Assembly (NCBI GenBank): GCA_963682175.1
Contig: OY821775.1
Location: 124,001 to 188,000, forward strand
Length of the DNA: 64,000 nt
Source of the DNA: Triglochin maritima
Taxonomy: Eukaryota > Streptophyta > Magnoliopsida > Alismatales > Juncaginaceae
Direction: 5' to 3'
Shown: positions 11,573-24,380 of the stretch, in pieces
Position numbering within the stretch: the stretch's first letter is position 1
How the letters are laid out: the number at the start of each line of letters is the position of its first letter
The notes under the pieces: generated by a model
Seen by the model: only the letters and a program-made list of their open reading frames with translations
What the model was told of the DNA's origin: nothing
Databases searched by the model: none
Position numbers and translations under genes: made by a program

Positions 11573-12190
11573 CTACAATTTGTTGTGATAAAGGCCATGA
11601 ATCTTCTTCCAAGACTCCTCTCTTTGGATCTTCAATTGGCGGTAGAAGTTGCCGATGAAGTTCTCCGCCCTAGCGAATAATTCTTGGTCTAGTTCAGAAT
11701 TGTCGTCATCCCAAACATCATCTTCTTCCTCGTCGGTGGAGTTGTAATTCACCACATCGTCCTTGTCCTCGCACCCACCGATGAAAAATAAGCTCTGAAC
11801 GGTTGGACATCGCTTCAACCGTTTTTGCGCTACCGACACATTAATGGATTTCTTATTTTCGGGCATTTTCTTCATGATCACTTTGTTAACGGATGGCAAT
11901 GGTAGTGATGAAGAGTTGGTGGTGGAGTTATTTGCTGGCCGCGGAGCCACCATCGTCGACGGAGGTGGAGGGGAGACAAAATTGAAACCAGCCGTGGAGG
12001 AGTTCATCTTTTCCTCTCTCAGTTTATTAGATTGGAGGATGCCGGAATCAAGAGCAAGAAGCACAATGAGGACATTGAGGAGGAAGTAGAGGTAAGATGG
12101 CCTCATGGATGTTGAGACGAAGGGAATTAAGATGAGGAACATGAACACAACAACCATCTTAGCAATTTGTGCCTTTTGAATCCTCTCCAT
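11573..12190 (-). CDS. DUF4408 and DUF761 domain protein (cotton-fibre-protein type)
   Basis: A single uninterrupted exon of 205 codons with an ATG at 12190. Two hydrophobic segments at residues about 12-28 and 33-50 form the DUF4408 N-terminus (PF14364); a proline- and serine-rich low-complexity middle follows, then an acidic run (DEEEDDVWDDDN), and the last 35 residues match DUF761 (PF05553): ELFARAENFIGNFYRQLKIQ followed by a basic end. Proteins of this layout are common in plants and have no settled function. The sequence suggests an integral membrane protein with a long soluble tail. It lies alone between intergenic stretches. A (TA)n run sits 60 bp upstream of its start codon and may be part of the promoter. 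Confidence 0.85.
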   Translation of the reverse strand: MERIQKAQIAKMVVVFMFLILIPFVSTSMRPSYLYFLLNVLIVLLALDSGILQSNKLREEKMNSSTAGFNFVSPPPPSTMVAPRPANNSTTNSSSLPLPSVNKVIMKKMPENKKSINVSVAQKRLKRCPTVQSLFFIGGCEDKDDVVNYNSTDEEEDDVWDDDNSELDQELFARAENFIGNFYRQLKIQREESWKKIHGLYHNKL

Positions 12191-12241
12191 ATATTATAAT
12201 ATGCTTATTATAGCGACGAGCTAGCTTCAATGGAATACAAA

Positions 12242-12249
<8 letters not shown>

Positions 12250-12286
<37 letters not shown>
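12250..12286. repeat. (TA)n microsatellite
   Basis: About 18 uninterrupted TA units directly upstream of the DUF4408/DUF761 gene. Confidence 0.95.
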
Positions 12287-12289
<3 letters not shown>

Positions 12290-12381
12290 CAATAAGAAGA
12301 TCAAGCTAGCTAGCGCGCAGTATGTATGTATATGTATCAAGAAGTCAAGATGAGGAAGGAAGGCAAACCAAAGCCAAAGAC

Positions 12382-12413
<32 letters not shown>
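12382..12413. repeat. (GAAA)n/(GA)n microsatellite
   Basis: Five GAAA units running into (GA)n, in the presumed 5' flank of the gene ending at 12190. Confidence 0.9.
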
Positions 12414-14264
12414 GAGGTGAGGTTGGAGAGGAGAGGAGCAAGAAATATATAGAGAAAATAAGTAGCAAATGTTAGTTATTGTTGTTGTGATTATTTACGG
12501 TGGATAAGGTATTAGGTCGGTGGAGTATATTCCCACACTTTTTGGACCAATTGGGTCCCACAAAATATAGTGGATAGTAGGCCCCACCTAACTCCATGTT
12601 TACTTCTTAATTTGGATCTTTGTTTTGTTTTGTCCTCTTCATGTTTGAAATCTTTTCTTATTTTTAAACAACAACAACAACTTCTTCCATTCTAGTTCTG
12701 TTCTTCTACACATGTAATAGTATTACACTCGCTGGTTAGAAAAGGAATAAACTCATCTTCAAGGAAATAAATATGGTCTCCAATTTTCAAACAAAATCAC
12801 CGTAATTGTCTCCTCCACACGTTTGTTTCTTCCTGTCCGGCCTTTTGTAATGGGATGTCATATATATTGTGCAAGCATGTAGGACCGATCAAGATCTCTT
12901 CCAAAATAAGTGGAAACCATGACTAATGATAAGGTTTGCTTTCTTTTGGGTCTTCCATCTTCATACACTATATAAATATATATGTACTACTTTTGACCTT
13001 TCCTATGATGCTTTCGTCATAATGACATCCAAAGCATCTAATGATATCCAAAAATGAAATACCATATGAAATATATACAACACCTAAGTAACAACATAAT
13101 ATATTTCTTTAACCCAATGGTACAATTAATTTGTTTCTTAACAAGAAGAGATTGTTCATATGAAAGCTTTGATTTTCCAAACATTATTTTGGCAGCAAAA
13201 AAGAAATTGTGAAATTACAAGAATGTAGGTGAAACTTCACCCACCAAATATTCCAATGCATCTCTCACTTTCTTATCCTCTTTAGGGTTGATGTTGAGGA
13301 GATGTGAAGAAAATGAGAAGAAAGTTAGCAGAGCATGTGCAATGCAGTTAAAGTGCAACCATCTACTTTCATGCATATCTCCAAAATCTTATCTTCTCTG
13401 AGGAGACAAAATGGACTAATGGTGGCCATGTGAATTTATATACAAAAATATATATATAACAGCTCTTCTTGCCTCCATATATATGTTATACAAAAAATTT
13501 GTCTGCATTTTTTAGTCTCCTCCATATTGTTGTTGGTGATGATGATATCTTGAAAAAAAAATGTTATTCAGAGTTCAACATAACACTTGATGTAGATTTG
13601 CAAATTGCAACTTAGGACTTAACTGATGCTACAGCCCACAAATGAACATCAATTCATTCCTAAAAGGCTCCAAAAGTCCTAATAAAATAGTAACCCAATA
13701 GGCGTTTCATACAATTAAGTCTGTACAATAACAACAAACTGATCGCTATGGAAGAGATGCTTATTTTTAAACCAAATATATGTGTGTCGATGTGATTAAA
13801 ATATATATATTCTTAAACCAGAAACATTATTGACTTTCATGAGCTATATTTACATGTATGTATCAATTTTCAGACATCCCTTGATTAAGGGCCTCCGCTT
13901 GAGATTCCATAAGCCACGACTGGACGTTCAGCACCAACCAGCCAAGCCAAGTAGCCAACAAAAATAAGAAACTAGCTAGGCAGACATTCATGAAGGCTCT
14001 ACAGATGTGCAGGAATCGAGTGTGCACACAATAACCATAACCATAACCAATCCTACTATCCTAGGATGGGTATGAAATATATATAAGTGCAGATGACTGA
14101 ACTGATTCAGCATTGAGCTGTTTTATATATGGATTAGAAACAAGCTGCCATAAATTAACTCATATATATCTCATCATTATATGTTCAGACTAATCTAAAA
14201 CAGACGTAACTGTTCCAGAAAGTACACTTTGAAACAAAAATGGGAACGAACAGGAGAAGAAAAT
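12414..14264. other. Intergenic, AT-rich
   Basis: 1.85 kb with no open frame, repeat pair or RNA gene that I can support. The right end is the 3' flank of the receptor-like gene at 14265. Confidence 0.5.
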
Positions 14265-15617
14265 CTAAAAGAGACGGTTCTCATTGGATTGCACTCCAGA
14301 AGCAACTCTGTTCGTCTTAAGCTTCTTCAGAAACCATATCAGAACTCCTCCACTCCCAAATCCAACAAAACACACCACACTCACAGCTCCTGCAACACAC
14401 AAACAGGTCCAATTTTTGTTACACGACCTAATTTTATTCCAATCAAAAGTAGCATATATATAACATGTGATTTTGTTTTCGTCTCACCAACAATTACCCC
14501 AACATTGTTCTCTTGTACTCCCATGCCACCATCTGCCCACCAAAACATACAAGCCAAAAAAAAAAAAAATGTTAGTAGAGACAACACGAGTCTGCTAATG
14601 CAACAATAACATTAAACATTAATTGTGATCTAGATGATCAAGTCGTGCATGCTTCATACCGATGTGGGGTCATCACATAATAACAAAACTGTGAAGTTAA
14701 ACTAAGCTTAATTACCACCACAGGCCGTAGTGAGATTTCCTTCCTTGCATAGGCAAAGAAAATTGTGTGTGTGAACGTCAAACCCACATGTTCCTCTACC
14801 ATTTTGGTTACACCGTAGACACCGGGTTGTCACTGGAATCTCAAAGTCGATTCGGATGCCATATTCGGGCACTTGATCGTAAGGTGAGAAACCAGATCCG
14901 ATCATATTCCAGTGCACACTTGTGTAGCTCTTGCAGTGTCTCAGCATCAGTCTCGTTGATTCAGTTGCCTCGGGGTAGTATGTGCAGCAAGATAGCCCAC
15001 TTTCCCTCATCACTACCGGACATACCGGTGGTTCACGACAGAGATATCTGTCAAGAAAACAATAGTTAACGGATTGATTCTGTCACTGTAACTGGTATTC
15101 GTGCGTAAATTAAATCAACAAATTGTATTGAAATTGCCCACCCGGCGCTATCACAGATAGATCCGCAACGGCCAGGAAACTTTTCGCATAATTTTGGCTT
15201 GGGTCCAATGAGGATCGCATCCGAGCTACAGTTGAGGAACATGAACTCGTTCTTAGGGGACAAAGTGAGGTGAGTGCTAGCATCCAGTGAGAATGGTGGT
15301 TGTGAATCCGTCAAATGAACCACTTTTGAGTCAAGGCAAGACCACATGGAAGGGTCGGAGACGACGAGATGTGGATCAGAGTAAGAGACGTTGAGGACGG
15401 TGTAGGTGCCAGAAGGCGTGCGTAAGTGGAGAATAGAGTCAGAGCATATCAAAAGGCGACGATAATATGGACTACCACAACCGTCGTCAATGCCAAAAGG
15501 GAAATGGATCGGTATTTGCCCGCACGACGATTGACATTCTGAAGCACAACAGTGGAGGAAGGACAATACAAGAATGCTGATGAATGGTGTTGTAATGGAA
15601 GGAGAAGCAGCCATCAT
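14265..15617 (-). CDS. Receptor-like protein with GUB_WAK_bind and WAK_assoc domains, no kinase
   Basis: Four exons on the minus strand: 15617-15142, 15047-14716, 14532-14488 and 14389-14265. All junctions are GT-AG and keep frame, giving 325 residues. The ATG at 15617 starts a signal peptide (MMAASPSITTPFISILVLSF). Then comes a cysteine-rich GUB_WAK_bind region (CGQIPIHFPFG, CGSPYY), a WAK_assoc region ending in RCNQNGRGTCGFD, a short Gly-rich linker, a membrane span (VGVIVGAVSVVCFVGFGSGG) and a basic tail that stops after about 25 residues. LRK10L/WAK-like kinases share this ectodomain, which is thought to bind cell-wall pectin; here the gene ends before any kinase. Short versions are known in plants, so this is probably a genuine receptor-like protein and not a truncation. 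Confidence 0.85.
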
Positions 15618-16063
15618 ATCATGTAAGGAGTGACAAATCACAAAACCCAGCTGTGGATGTCCAGTGTTAAGATTTTGTTGTTATGTTGTCTTTTTGCTTT
15701 TTGTCTTTATTCCATTGCTTTTCCTTTTATCTTGGCCTTTAATTCTTGAACTTCTGCTGTTGTTTGTTGTTGCTTTGTCAGTTGGTTAAGCTGTTTTAAC
15801 CCTTTACCAGTCAAGAACTCAGATTTCTTTTTCTTTGGCGGAAAGGAAATGTTCAACTTCCAAGCTTAAAAAAATCAGGGTATGCCCAATTCAGAAGGAT
15901 AACTCTAACGTTACCAGAAACAAAAAACGACCCACAACCACAACACATCTTTCATAGCCATGACAGGAGGTCCTAAACCAAGAACAAGTAATACACATTC
16001 ATGAGAAGATATTGCTTTGTTCGACTGGGGATTCATATTCAACAGAAGATAACTTCATTTCAT
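15618..16063. other. Intergenic between receptor-like gene and SWAP gene
   Basis: Holds the promoter of the minus-strand receptor-like gene and the 3'UTR of the SWAP gene. Pyrimidine-rich at 15660-15800. Nothing else seen. Confidence 0.5.
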
Positions 16064-19000
16064 CTACATTGTTGCTAACAACATTGCTCGAACTTTGGCT
16101 CGCAAATCTTCCGACACTTCGGTAGCATTGGAATCCAAAGCATCGGAATATGATAGCAACCCCACTGAATGAGACTCGTCGCAGGTTTTTGTCTGTGGCT
16201 CCTTGGATGGTTTAGGAATTGTTAATTCACCCTCACTGTTTTCCCGATCAAAGGTGTTCTCAACATCGTCAATATCTTCCCGCAGCCTATCTGCATGGGA
16301 CTTTCTTCGATGATAGTGAGAACTCCTGTGATATTCTTCACCATCAGACAACCTATGATGCCTGCAGTGACGATGTCTAGATTTTGACTTCTTTCTGCGA
16401 CAATACTCGTCCTCGTTGTCCACATCATCATCAGAGCTATGATCCTTGGAAGAGGAATGCCGGTGCCTCTTATGCTTGCCATTGTCCCTTCTGGAGTGCG
16501 ACGTGTGCTCAGATCTGTGTCTTTTCCTTTGATGATGTTGATCATCTTCTGAATCATCGTTGTGTGGCTTGTTAGAGATAGATGTATGTTTTTTTGACCT
16601 CCCTCCAGAACAATCGGCTGATTTGAACGAGTCCTTCACGACTACATGCACAGAACTTCCTTCTCTTTCTCTTTCACTAAGATCAGAATTTGGACCTGAG
16701 AACAGTGAACCAGAAGCAGCAATCGGTGGTTCTACTTGCCCACCACCTGAAGGTAATAATTTAAATTTGCTCTCCCCATCTTTCTTAATCATTGCTGCAA
16801 ACATTTTTGCCCTCTTAAGTCTTTCTGCTTTCTGCTTCTGCTCTTTAGTCATGGAAGCCTCCGAGGAATCTGCTTCACTTGCAGCAGCAATTGCTGCAGT
16901 TTTCGCAATAACATTTGCGGTGACCGCGTTGTTACTGGATTTGTGATGGCTTTCTCTGTCCAATGGGAGGGAGGATGCAGCAAATTCAGTAAGAGCCGAG
17001 GTACTAACCTTACCAAATGAACCCTGCTTTGATGTAGAGTTCCCTCTAAGAACACTATCTTCAGGAGCATCAGATTTAGTTTGGCTACCTGAACCCCGGG
17101 TTGCTTCCATGACTATAGCTGCAGCGGCATCCAAACTCACACCAGACCACTCTCGAGCAGGCGGAACATCCAAGTTGATGGGACTACTCAAGCCTCCTCT
17201 TGTTGCTTCCATTACAATCGCAGCAGCCACATCAGCACTCACACCTGGTTGCTTGGGAGGTCTTGAAGGAGATTCGTTGGTATCTTTCTTTGAGTAACCA
17301 ATGAACATCTTGAATTTCTCTTTCCTTTCAGAATCAGGCAGTTCTTCAATTTTGCTAGAATCATCTTGCGAGAGAGGAGAGGGTTCTTTCTTCCCTCGGT
17401 TCTCTCTGGATCTCTCCGCTTTAAGAAAATATTCATTTTTGGCATCCAGTCGATCTACATCCAATACTCTAGCCTAAATGGAAGAGTGAATAAAACAATA
17501 ACTATAAGCCCATTTTGCACATGGAAAATATAAGAATCGAAGAAAAGAAGAAACAAATATGTAACTAGCCAGGAAGTACAAAATTGCAATAGAATACATC
17601 ATTTGTCCAATCTTCACCTAAATCCAAAGATTCTAAATTTTAACAAGTCCTAAATTACGATAGGTTTGCAATTAAGAAAATGTTTAAAATGTCCACATAG
17701 TTATGTTTGTGGAATTGGCATCTAGGTGCTAGACAATAACATATCTGGTTCAAGTAAATGGCTCATAGTACAAAAATTAAACAAAATGAGTTTGTGAATT
17801 GCATGTTATCTGAATGTCATGCAAAAATGATGTGTTGAAATACAACATCGAAAACGGAATAATAATTCCAAAGGATAACCAAAGCCCACTGAACATTGGA
17901 CGCAATTCATTTTTAAATAACGTGAAATGTGTTTTTACCAGTCGAGTAACGTAAAGATTAAATACACACACACAAACTGACATCAATGAAACATGGAGAT
18001 CGATACACAAAAACAGGCACAGGTACATACCTCGTGAGTTTCCTTCAGAACCTTGAGGTAATAAGAATGGTAACAATTTGATGGCAAAAGAAAGGGAAAT
18101 CTACCATGTGATCTGTCCTGTTCCATGAGGATCTTTTCAAATTCTTTTCCGTTCTTGAGAATGAACTCGACGATTTTCTCAATTGTTTGCTTCAAGGAAG
18201 ATGGAGGCTCCACGATCTTCTCAGGAACATGCAACTTCAACAGTTGCCTGCTAGTTGAAACATCAACAGCACCGCTTCCAACTCTTTCTTTGCTCTCAGA
18301 TACTGCATTGCTCTTTTTTATGTACAAAATTTTCTCCTTGGTAAGACCCAAAGATTTCAAATTGGTCTGGTTTTCTATATCAGCAGAAGATTCCCTCTTT
18401 TCTAAATTATTAACCACGATTTCAGAGACAGAACCTGCTACTGTTTTCCTGACTTCCGAAGCTTTAATTGCGTCTTCATCCTCATCTTCAGAACTATATA
18501 CGGATCCAAGCAGAGATAGTGCCCCACCTGCAGTTGCAGAAGGCCTGTTCTCAACACCATCAACAGTGTTCCTTCCCTCTTGTCCGTCATTGAGATCACT
18601 GACATTATCAATAAGTTCAGGATGATCAACAAGATACCGAAAGTAGGGGTGAAAAATATGCTCGGGCATTAAAAATCCAAAAGTTGGATTATCTCCTTGT
18701 TTGACCCTCAAGACTATCTCAGATTGTCCCCCGTGTTTGCTGACGAATAAGGCAGTCCTCGCAATAATCTGGTGCAGCTTCTCAGTGGGAGGCTATAAGA
18801 AAAGCAAGATTGACTTCCTTTAGCTTTGTCAGAATATCAAAAAAGGTATTTCAAAACTGCTTATGAGCAGAATAATTTTCTAATGGAAACGTGACAATAA
18901 CAAAAAAAATTTGATTATAATAGACCGTCCATGGAGTTTTTTTCCCATCACAACGTCCTTATAGATGGAATTTCTTCGTAAAGTATGCCATTATGACTCT

Positions 19001-20779
19001 AATCCCACCTGTACAGTCCTTACGTCAAGATAGATCAAAAGCAAACAATGAGCCAACCTTACGAAAGAACATCATCCTTCTGCGAGCATCTGAAACTTAG
19101 AAATGTAAGCCTTAGAAAAACAAATGCAGCTTGAACAATTATCCATTGAGCAAGCTATAGGAAAGTTATTAATACACCAGAATTGAGAATTTAATAATCC
19201 GATTGCCAAACAAAAGACATGGTATTGCACACTCACCAGATTACTATGTAAACCTTCAGGAACTGAAAAAGGTGGATGATAAACAGAATTATCCATGCCA
19301 ATATTTGACTGCCTCGGGATAGAAGGATCATCATCGTTAGAATAAGAAAAGGGGACAGCTTGATAAGTGTCATGGCCACCATGCCCTGCCCTTTCTGGGG
19401 TTTCTGTTAGATTAAAAAAAAGTGTCAGGTCACTACAGGTTAAGCTAATTGCACCAAAACTTCAATCTTACAGCACACTACGTAAATTAGCATAGGTTGT
19501 GAGAAGAACAAACCGGACAGATCAAAGGCTGAAAGTTTCTTACACGTCATATGCCTTGCGAGATCACAATATAGGTACTACAAAAAACCTGTAAACTGGA
19601 TTGAAAATGGATAAAGTTAACATGCCCCTGTTCCCACCCGAACACAATCACACAACAGGTCCTATGATGCTCCTTCGTCCCATATATTACTTTATCATGA
19701 TAAAAAAAAAATAGTCCCAGACATTCAGTGCACTTCAGTTGGATTTTCAAACGGTCTAGATCACATTCCAACATCAATTGTTTGTTACATTTTTTAATGA
19801 TGTAAAGGACATAACATCCAGGGTGACAATATATAAGAAGATAAGTCATTGCAGGAAGCACATTGAGCAGATAAAATGACAAACATAACATGCATGACAT
19901 GATAATTTACATGATATTTTTAAAGCAAAATGCAACATCTATTTATGGCAGTGATGATTCTATTACTGCATCTATCCTATAGATACTGATATTCATTTCA
20001 GACATGACACAGATACAATTAAAAGGATTATCGATTACCCAATATAAATACAAGGGCATCTTTGCCATGACACTTCCACAGTTCCACTTTACAGTTAAGA
20101 TGAGAGATCTGTGCTAGTTGAAGATACAATGACCCTTCAAAATCAAAAACAATGGTAGCAATGTAACACAAATCAAACCATTGAAGAAGGGGCTTCAAAC
20201 TGCAAATTCATTTAGTATATTCTTTGTAATTACAGTTAGTGACAAAATCAATGTTTTCGTAGAATCAGATTTTGGGTTAAAAGATTCAGAAGACTTGACA
20301 CCACCACAGCATCACAAAATAGACCAATAATCAGCAGGACTCTTCCTCTAGCAGAATTCAGAAGAACCCAAAAAAAAAATCAAACTTTACATCCCCATCT
20401 ACATTCAAACTCAAACAACTCTAATCCACATGCACTAATCATAAGGAATTCGACGCAAAGGAAGCAACTTTAACCTCCATAACAGCAGCAAAATGTGAAA
20501 CTCACCATCATTGTTGGTCGCATCGGCATGATTGAGAAGATCGACATAGCGCTCCTTGTCGAGGTCATCGGAGCTAACGCCGTCGGGCTCAAGTCCCCCG
20601 GCGTGGCTGGTCTTGGAGGGGGGAGGGATCCGTTGGAGGAGGTGGCGGACGTCGTAGCGATCGATGAGGAGCGAGGCGTTGCCGCTCCACGGCACCAGCG
20701 CCTCCGTCGAGTTCACGAACGCCGACGTCACGTCGTCGTCGAACAGAAGCGTGTGTCGACCGCAGATCTCCACCTCCAT
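16064..20779 (-). CDS. SWAP/SURP-domain splicing regulator (SFSWAP-like)
   Basis: Four exons on the minus strand: 20779-20506, 19403-19237, 18792-18031 and 17473-16064. All introns are GT-AG and frames join, giving 870 residues. The N-terminal 110 residues fit the DRY_EERY domain of Suppressor-of-white-apricot proteins (LIDRYDVRHLL). SURP module 1 covers about 148-205 (IIARTALFVSKHGGQSE, then NPTFGFL and HPYFRYL), and SURP module 2 about 345-400 (IVEFILKNGKEFE, then RFPFLLPSNCYHSYY). The C-terminal third is rich in Arg, Ser, His and Lys. The family regulates alternative splicing in the nucleus. The ATG at 20779 (MEVEICGRHTLLFDDD) is preferred over an upstream in-frame ATG because conservation begins there. 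Introns hold no recognisable insertion. MULE family 2 begins about 210 bp upstream. Confidence 0.9.
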
Positions 20780-21121
20780 TCCGATTCGATCGGATTGGGG
20801 TTTCGTTTTGGGGGATTTCGGATTTGAGGGGAGGAGAGGAAGACGCACGAGTTTGGGATCGGAGTCGGGTTCTGGATTTTATTTATGTATGGATCCGAGC
20901 ACCTTATCCGATTAGGTGTTCATGGATCCCGGGTCGACCCGATAGACTTGTTAAGGTTGGAGTCCATTTGTTGAGGTTAAATTAAATGATTTTTTTAAAA
21001 TAATATTCTTTTACAAAAAATTATCATACCAAACCTCCCAAAAAATTATTTCTCGTACTACAATTGTTGTAATTACATCGTCACACATGATTGCAGCAGG
21101 TTTTGGATTTTAGTATTTAAA

Positions 21122-21353
21122 GAACTCGACATTCAAAATGTCAAGTTCTGTAAAATGAAAGATTTCACAAAACTCGGCATTTTGAAATGCCGAGCTCTAC
21201 CACTTAGGATTTCTTTCACTCATCAGCCAAGAAAGTGAACTACGAGTTTGGAGTTCAAACTGAACTCGGTAGATCTAATGTCGAGTTCACTACACAGAAA
21301 TTGTCAAATACAATGTTGAGTTTATTTAAACTCGACAACCATGAAACCGAGTT
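21122..21353. repeat. Left hairpin array of MULE family 2
   Basis: Four inverted-repeat units at 21122-21148, 21170-21197, 21262-21289 and about 21316-21353. The consensus arm is GAACTCGACAT, with compensated variants such as CTCGGCAT...ATGCCGAG. Confidence 0.8.
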
Positions 21354-21432
21354 GAAACACTTGGGATTTTTCTCCCCAAGCACGATTTTGTGTTCCTAAT
21401 CTAAGCACCAGAAGTGAATGCGTCGTTGTAAA

Positions 21433-22922
21433 TGTTAGGATCTAAGGCCCTCTAATCACTAGATAATTACGGAATTACAAATATTAATCGAATGATTAAG
21501 GGAAGAGAATGCAAACCACAAAATCAACGACACTGGAGTTTAGAGAGGTTCGACACCCACACTCGGGTCCTAGTCATCCTCGCAAGCCTCGCTCGATCCC
21601 TCGAGTCTCGCTTACGGTTCCACTAACCGATCTCCGTTCTGGGCCAAGATCAACGTCGTTTACAACCACTGAGTCTCGCGAACAACCTCGCCTCGCTCGT
21701 GTCTCCTCCCACAACCCGAGAGGGAGCTTCCTCGAAGATTTACAACTCTTTGGTGATTCTTGAATATGGAGATGAAATCACAATCTAACTAACACTCTAT
21801 ACTTGAGCACACTTGGATATTGATATGGAATTGGATATGCAAGTGGTGAAGTTTTGGCTTGAGTGTTGAGGATTGCGAGCTTGAAGATGAAGAGGAATTG
21901 ACTTTGAGTATGAGATAGATAGGGAGTGTTCAAGTGTCTCAAAACCAACAAATGGGGTCTTATTTATAAGCATTCAAGTTCTACTAGCCGTTTGAGAGTT
22001 GGTGGGGAAATGGACCAATAAGAATGCAAGATGCGACTTAAGCTCGGGCAGATTTCTATGCGTATCCGGTCGACCGTTAACCAAACGGTAGTCCGAATGA
22101 TTGGTCTGGACTAAGCATATGGTTGACCGACTAGGGTTCGGATCACCGTTCACCAACTTACAGTAGCTTTTAACAATTTAGCCTTAATTAAGTTCGGTTA
22201 ACTGAATTCCATTCGGTTCACCGTTCCAAGGTGGACAGTAGGATTGATTGGACTCTTATCTACTCAAGTTCGGTTGACCGAAGTTAGCGTGAGTTTTGCG
22301 CTGATAGTTATATAGTCGTTGGGTACAACGGTCAGGTGTCACATGTAAATAGTCGTTGGGCGCCTAAAGTCAAGAAGGACTCGGTTGACCGATAGGTATT
22401 CGGTCGTACGAATGGGGACAAGTCAATTAGGCTCTTAGGGACTTGATTCAAAAGGGACCATTGGAGCAAAGTCCAAAACCGGTCCAGGACTATTTGGTCT
22501 TCCGTCGGGGCAATTCCAGATTTACACCTAAGGTTTACTGATGGGAAGTATTCGGGTAACCGATAGGTGTTCGGTGGACCGAACTAGAAAGGTTTCGGTT
22601 GACCAGGAGGGGTTCGGTTTACCGAATCTGGACGGGACAAAATCCTAGTGCTAAAGTTTACATTAAACCTTATGGACTCAATAAATACAAAATTATATGT
22701 CTTGGTCCACAACTTTGATTACAAGTCTTGAGTCTTGATGTCTTTGTCCTTATGTTCCTTTCCTTGATTGTCTTGATTAATCTATTAAGATGATTGGAAG
22801 TATACAAGTATGTATGCAATGCATGTAATCATGTTTGCTCACTTTGATTGATTAGGTTGATTGATTAAGGTTAGTTTGATTAATCATCAAAATTAATATA
22901 TATTGAGGCAAAAAAACCAACA
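21433..22922 (-). mobile_element. Solo LTR, family LTR-B, copy R1
   Basis: 1490 bp flanked by a perfect 5-bp duplication GTAAA (21428-21432 and 22923-22927). On the minus strand it starts TGTTGG and ends TAGATCCTAACA. A TATAAATA box read on the minus strand is at 21961-21968, so the LTR is oriented right to left. No internal region or second LTR of the same insertion is present. Confidence 0.92.
22067..22624. repeat. CGGT-NN-ACCG array in R1
   Basis: About eleven copies of the inverted half-site, with centres CG, TG, TC, GG, TT and others, plus degenerate ones. It begins 99 bp upstream (in LTR orientation) of the TATA box and fills about 560 bp of the U3 region. Confidence 0.9.
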
Positions 22923-23100
22923 GTAAACACCGAGTTAGTAAAACATAACTTGGTCTATATAAGTCACGCAACACAACCTCTTTTTCCTTAACCGAATGTA
23001 AATCGTCCCAAGGGAAAAACAATTTACCTTAATCTTCGTTTCTTGATTTTTTCGTATTACTTCATTTTTTGTAAATCATGATGATTATTCGTGTTTTTGT

Positions 23101-23580
23101 TAGATTTGTATGTTTTTTATTTAAGAGTTGGTTTTGGATGATTTTAGGGTTGGTTTTGGATGATTTTATGGTTGGTTTTGAAGGGTTTTAGTTTTGAGTT
23201 TTAGATTTAGATTTTTTTGTAGCTTAATGTTTATTTTAGGTTTAATGTTAAATTTATGGTTGATTTTAAAGGATTTGGGTTTTTTGAGTTTGGTTTTTCG
23301 GTTTGGAATTTTTGTAGTTTAATGTTAAATTTAGGGTTGATTTTGAATGATATTTTTTTGTGGTTTGGGATTTAGGTTTTTTTAGTTTGAATTTTGGGTT
23401 TAAAATGTTTGTAGTGTAGTGTTTAATTTTAGGGTTGATTTTGAAGGATTTTATTTTTGTGGTTTTAGGTTTGGGAGTTTGTCTTTTGAGTTGATTTTTG
23501 TTGATAGTTGTTTAGGTTTGTTATACTATTTTTTGTGGAATTTTTGTTTTTAGTTTTTTTGGTTTGAATTAGAATGTTTA
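23101..23580. other. C-depleted, T/G-rich stretch in MULE family 2
   Basis: Four C residues in 480 bases on the plus strand. Built from loose repeats of a GGTTTTGGATGATTTTAGG-like phrase. It lies between a TATA-like sequence (about 22952) and the transposase remnant, a position equivalent to the first intron of MULE family 1. Confidence 0.85.
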
Positions 23581-23639
23581 TTTGCTGAGAATCATTGTTT
23601 TGTTCCTAATGTTATTTGCTTTGTTATTGTAGGTGTTTT

Positions 23640-24380
23640 TGTTTTGTAGATTTTTGTACATTCGGGCACGCTTGGGATTGCATCTACGTCACTTGACGGA
23701 GGTAATATCTCGATCGATATGAACATAAATTTTGGTTTGCTTAACTTTTAATGGATGAACTTAATTTTTAAGTATCATTTTCATATTGTTGAATGTGAAT
23801 GGATTTTTTGTATTGAAATGTTATAGGTTAGTAATTTATAAAGATGATGATGGCTCTTTATTGGTTATGCATGATGAGAAATTAGAATGTAATGACGATG
23901 TGGCAGAATATATAGAGATTGAGCGTAAAATAGTTGTCTTGTCATTGAATATCAATTACAATGACTTAGTGGATATGATTAGATCTTAATGTTGTTATCC
24001 CAAAAATAGGTTTGATGTCAAGTTGACTGCTAAGTTATCTTTAAACTACGATTGGACATATACTCCATTATCCGATGATAAGTTCATTTATGGAATGATG
24101 TGATTGTTCAAACGAATGTCAGTAGTTGGATTGTATGTAGAAGCAAAACCCAAAATGTCTCACCTTACACTGCCAACCAACCTTAATGTTCAGGATTATG
24201 GTACAGCTTGGCCAACCAACCAATATATTTGAACATAAATCCAAATTCGTCTACCAAAGTTCCGGTACCAATGATATGGATCCCACTTTGATTGAACTCC
24301 ATGATACCTTTGTCAATGACAACTGAATTCAGAATTCAGTCATTGAACACCTACTCTTTGATCATACGAACCGTGTCTTA
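23640..24380 (+). pseudogene. MULE transposase N-terminal remnant
   Basis: The open piece 23786-23989 (NYNDLVDMIRS) and the following frames (FDVKLTAKLSLNYDW, then TYTPLSDDKF) resemble the plant-specific N-terminal region of MuDR-type transposases. Several stops and frame changes break it. It continues, in sequence but not in frame, through the 22 bp between R2 and R3 and into 27595-27900, which still shows a zinc-finger-like DNA-binding segment. No catalytic DDE region is visible. Confidence 0.55.

Noticed and set aside
11844..12089. Plus-strand frame opposite the DUF4408 gene
   Set aside because: Antisense shadow; codes for nothing recognisable.
16222..16946. Other open frames across the SWAP last exon
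   Set aside because: Shadows of the RS-rich coding exon in other frames and on the other strand.
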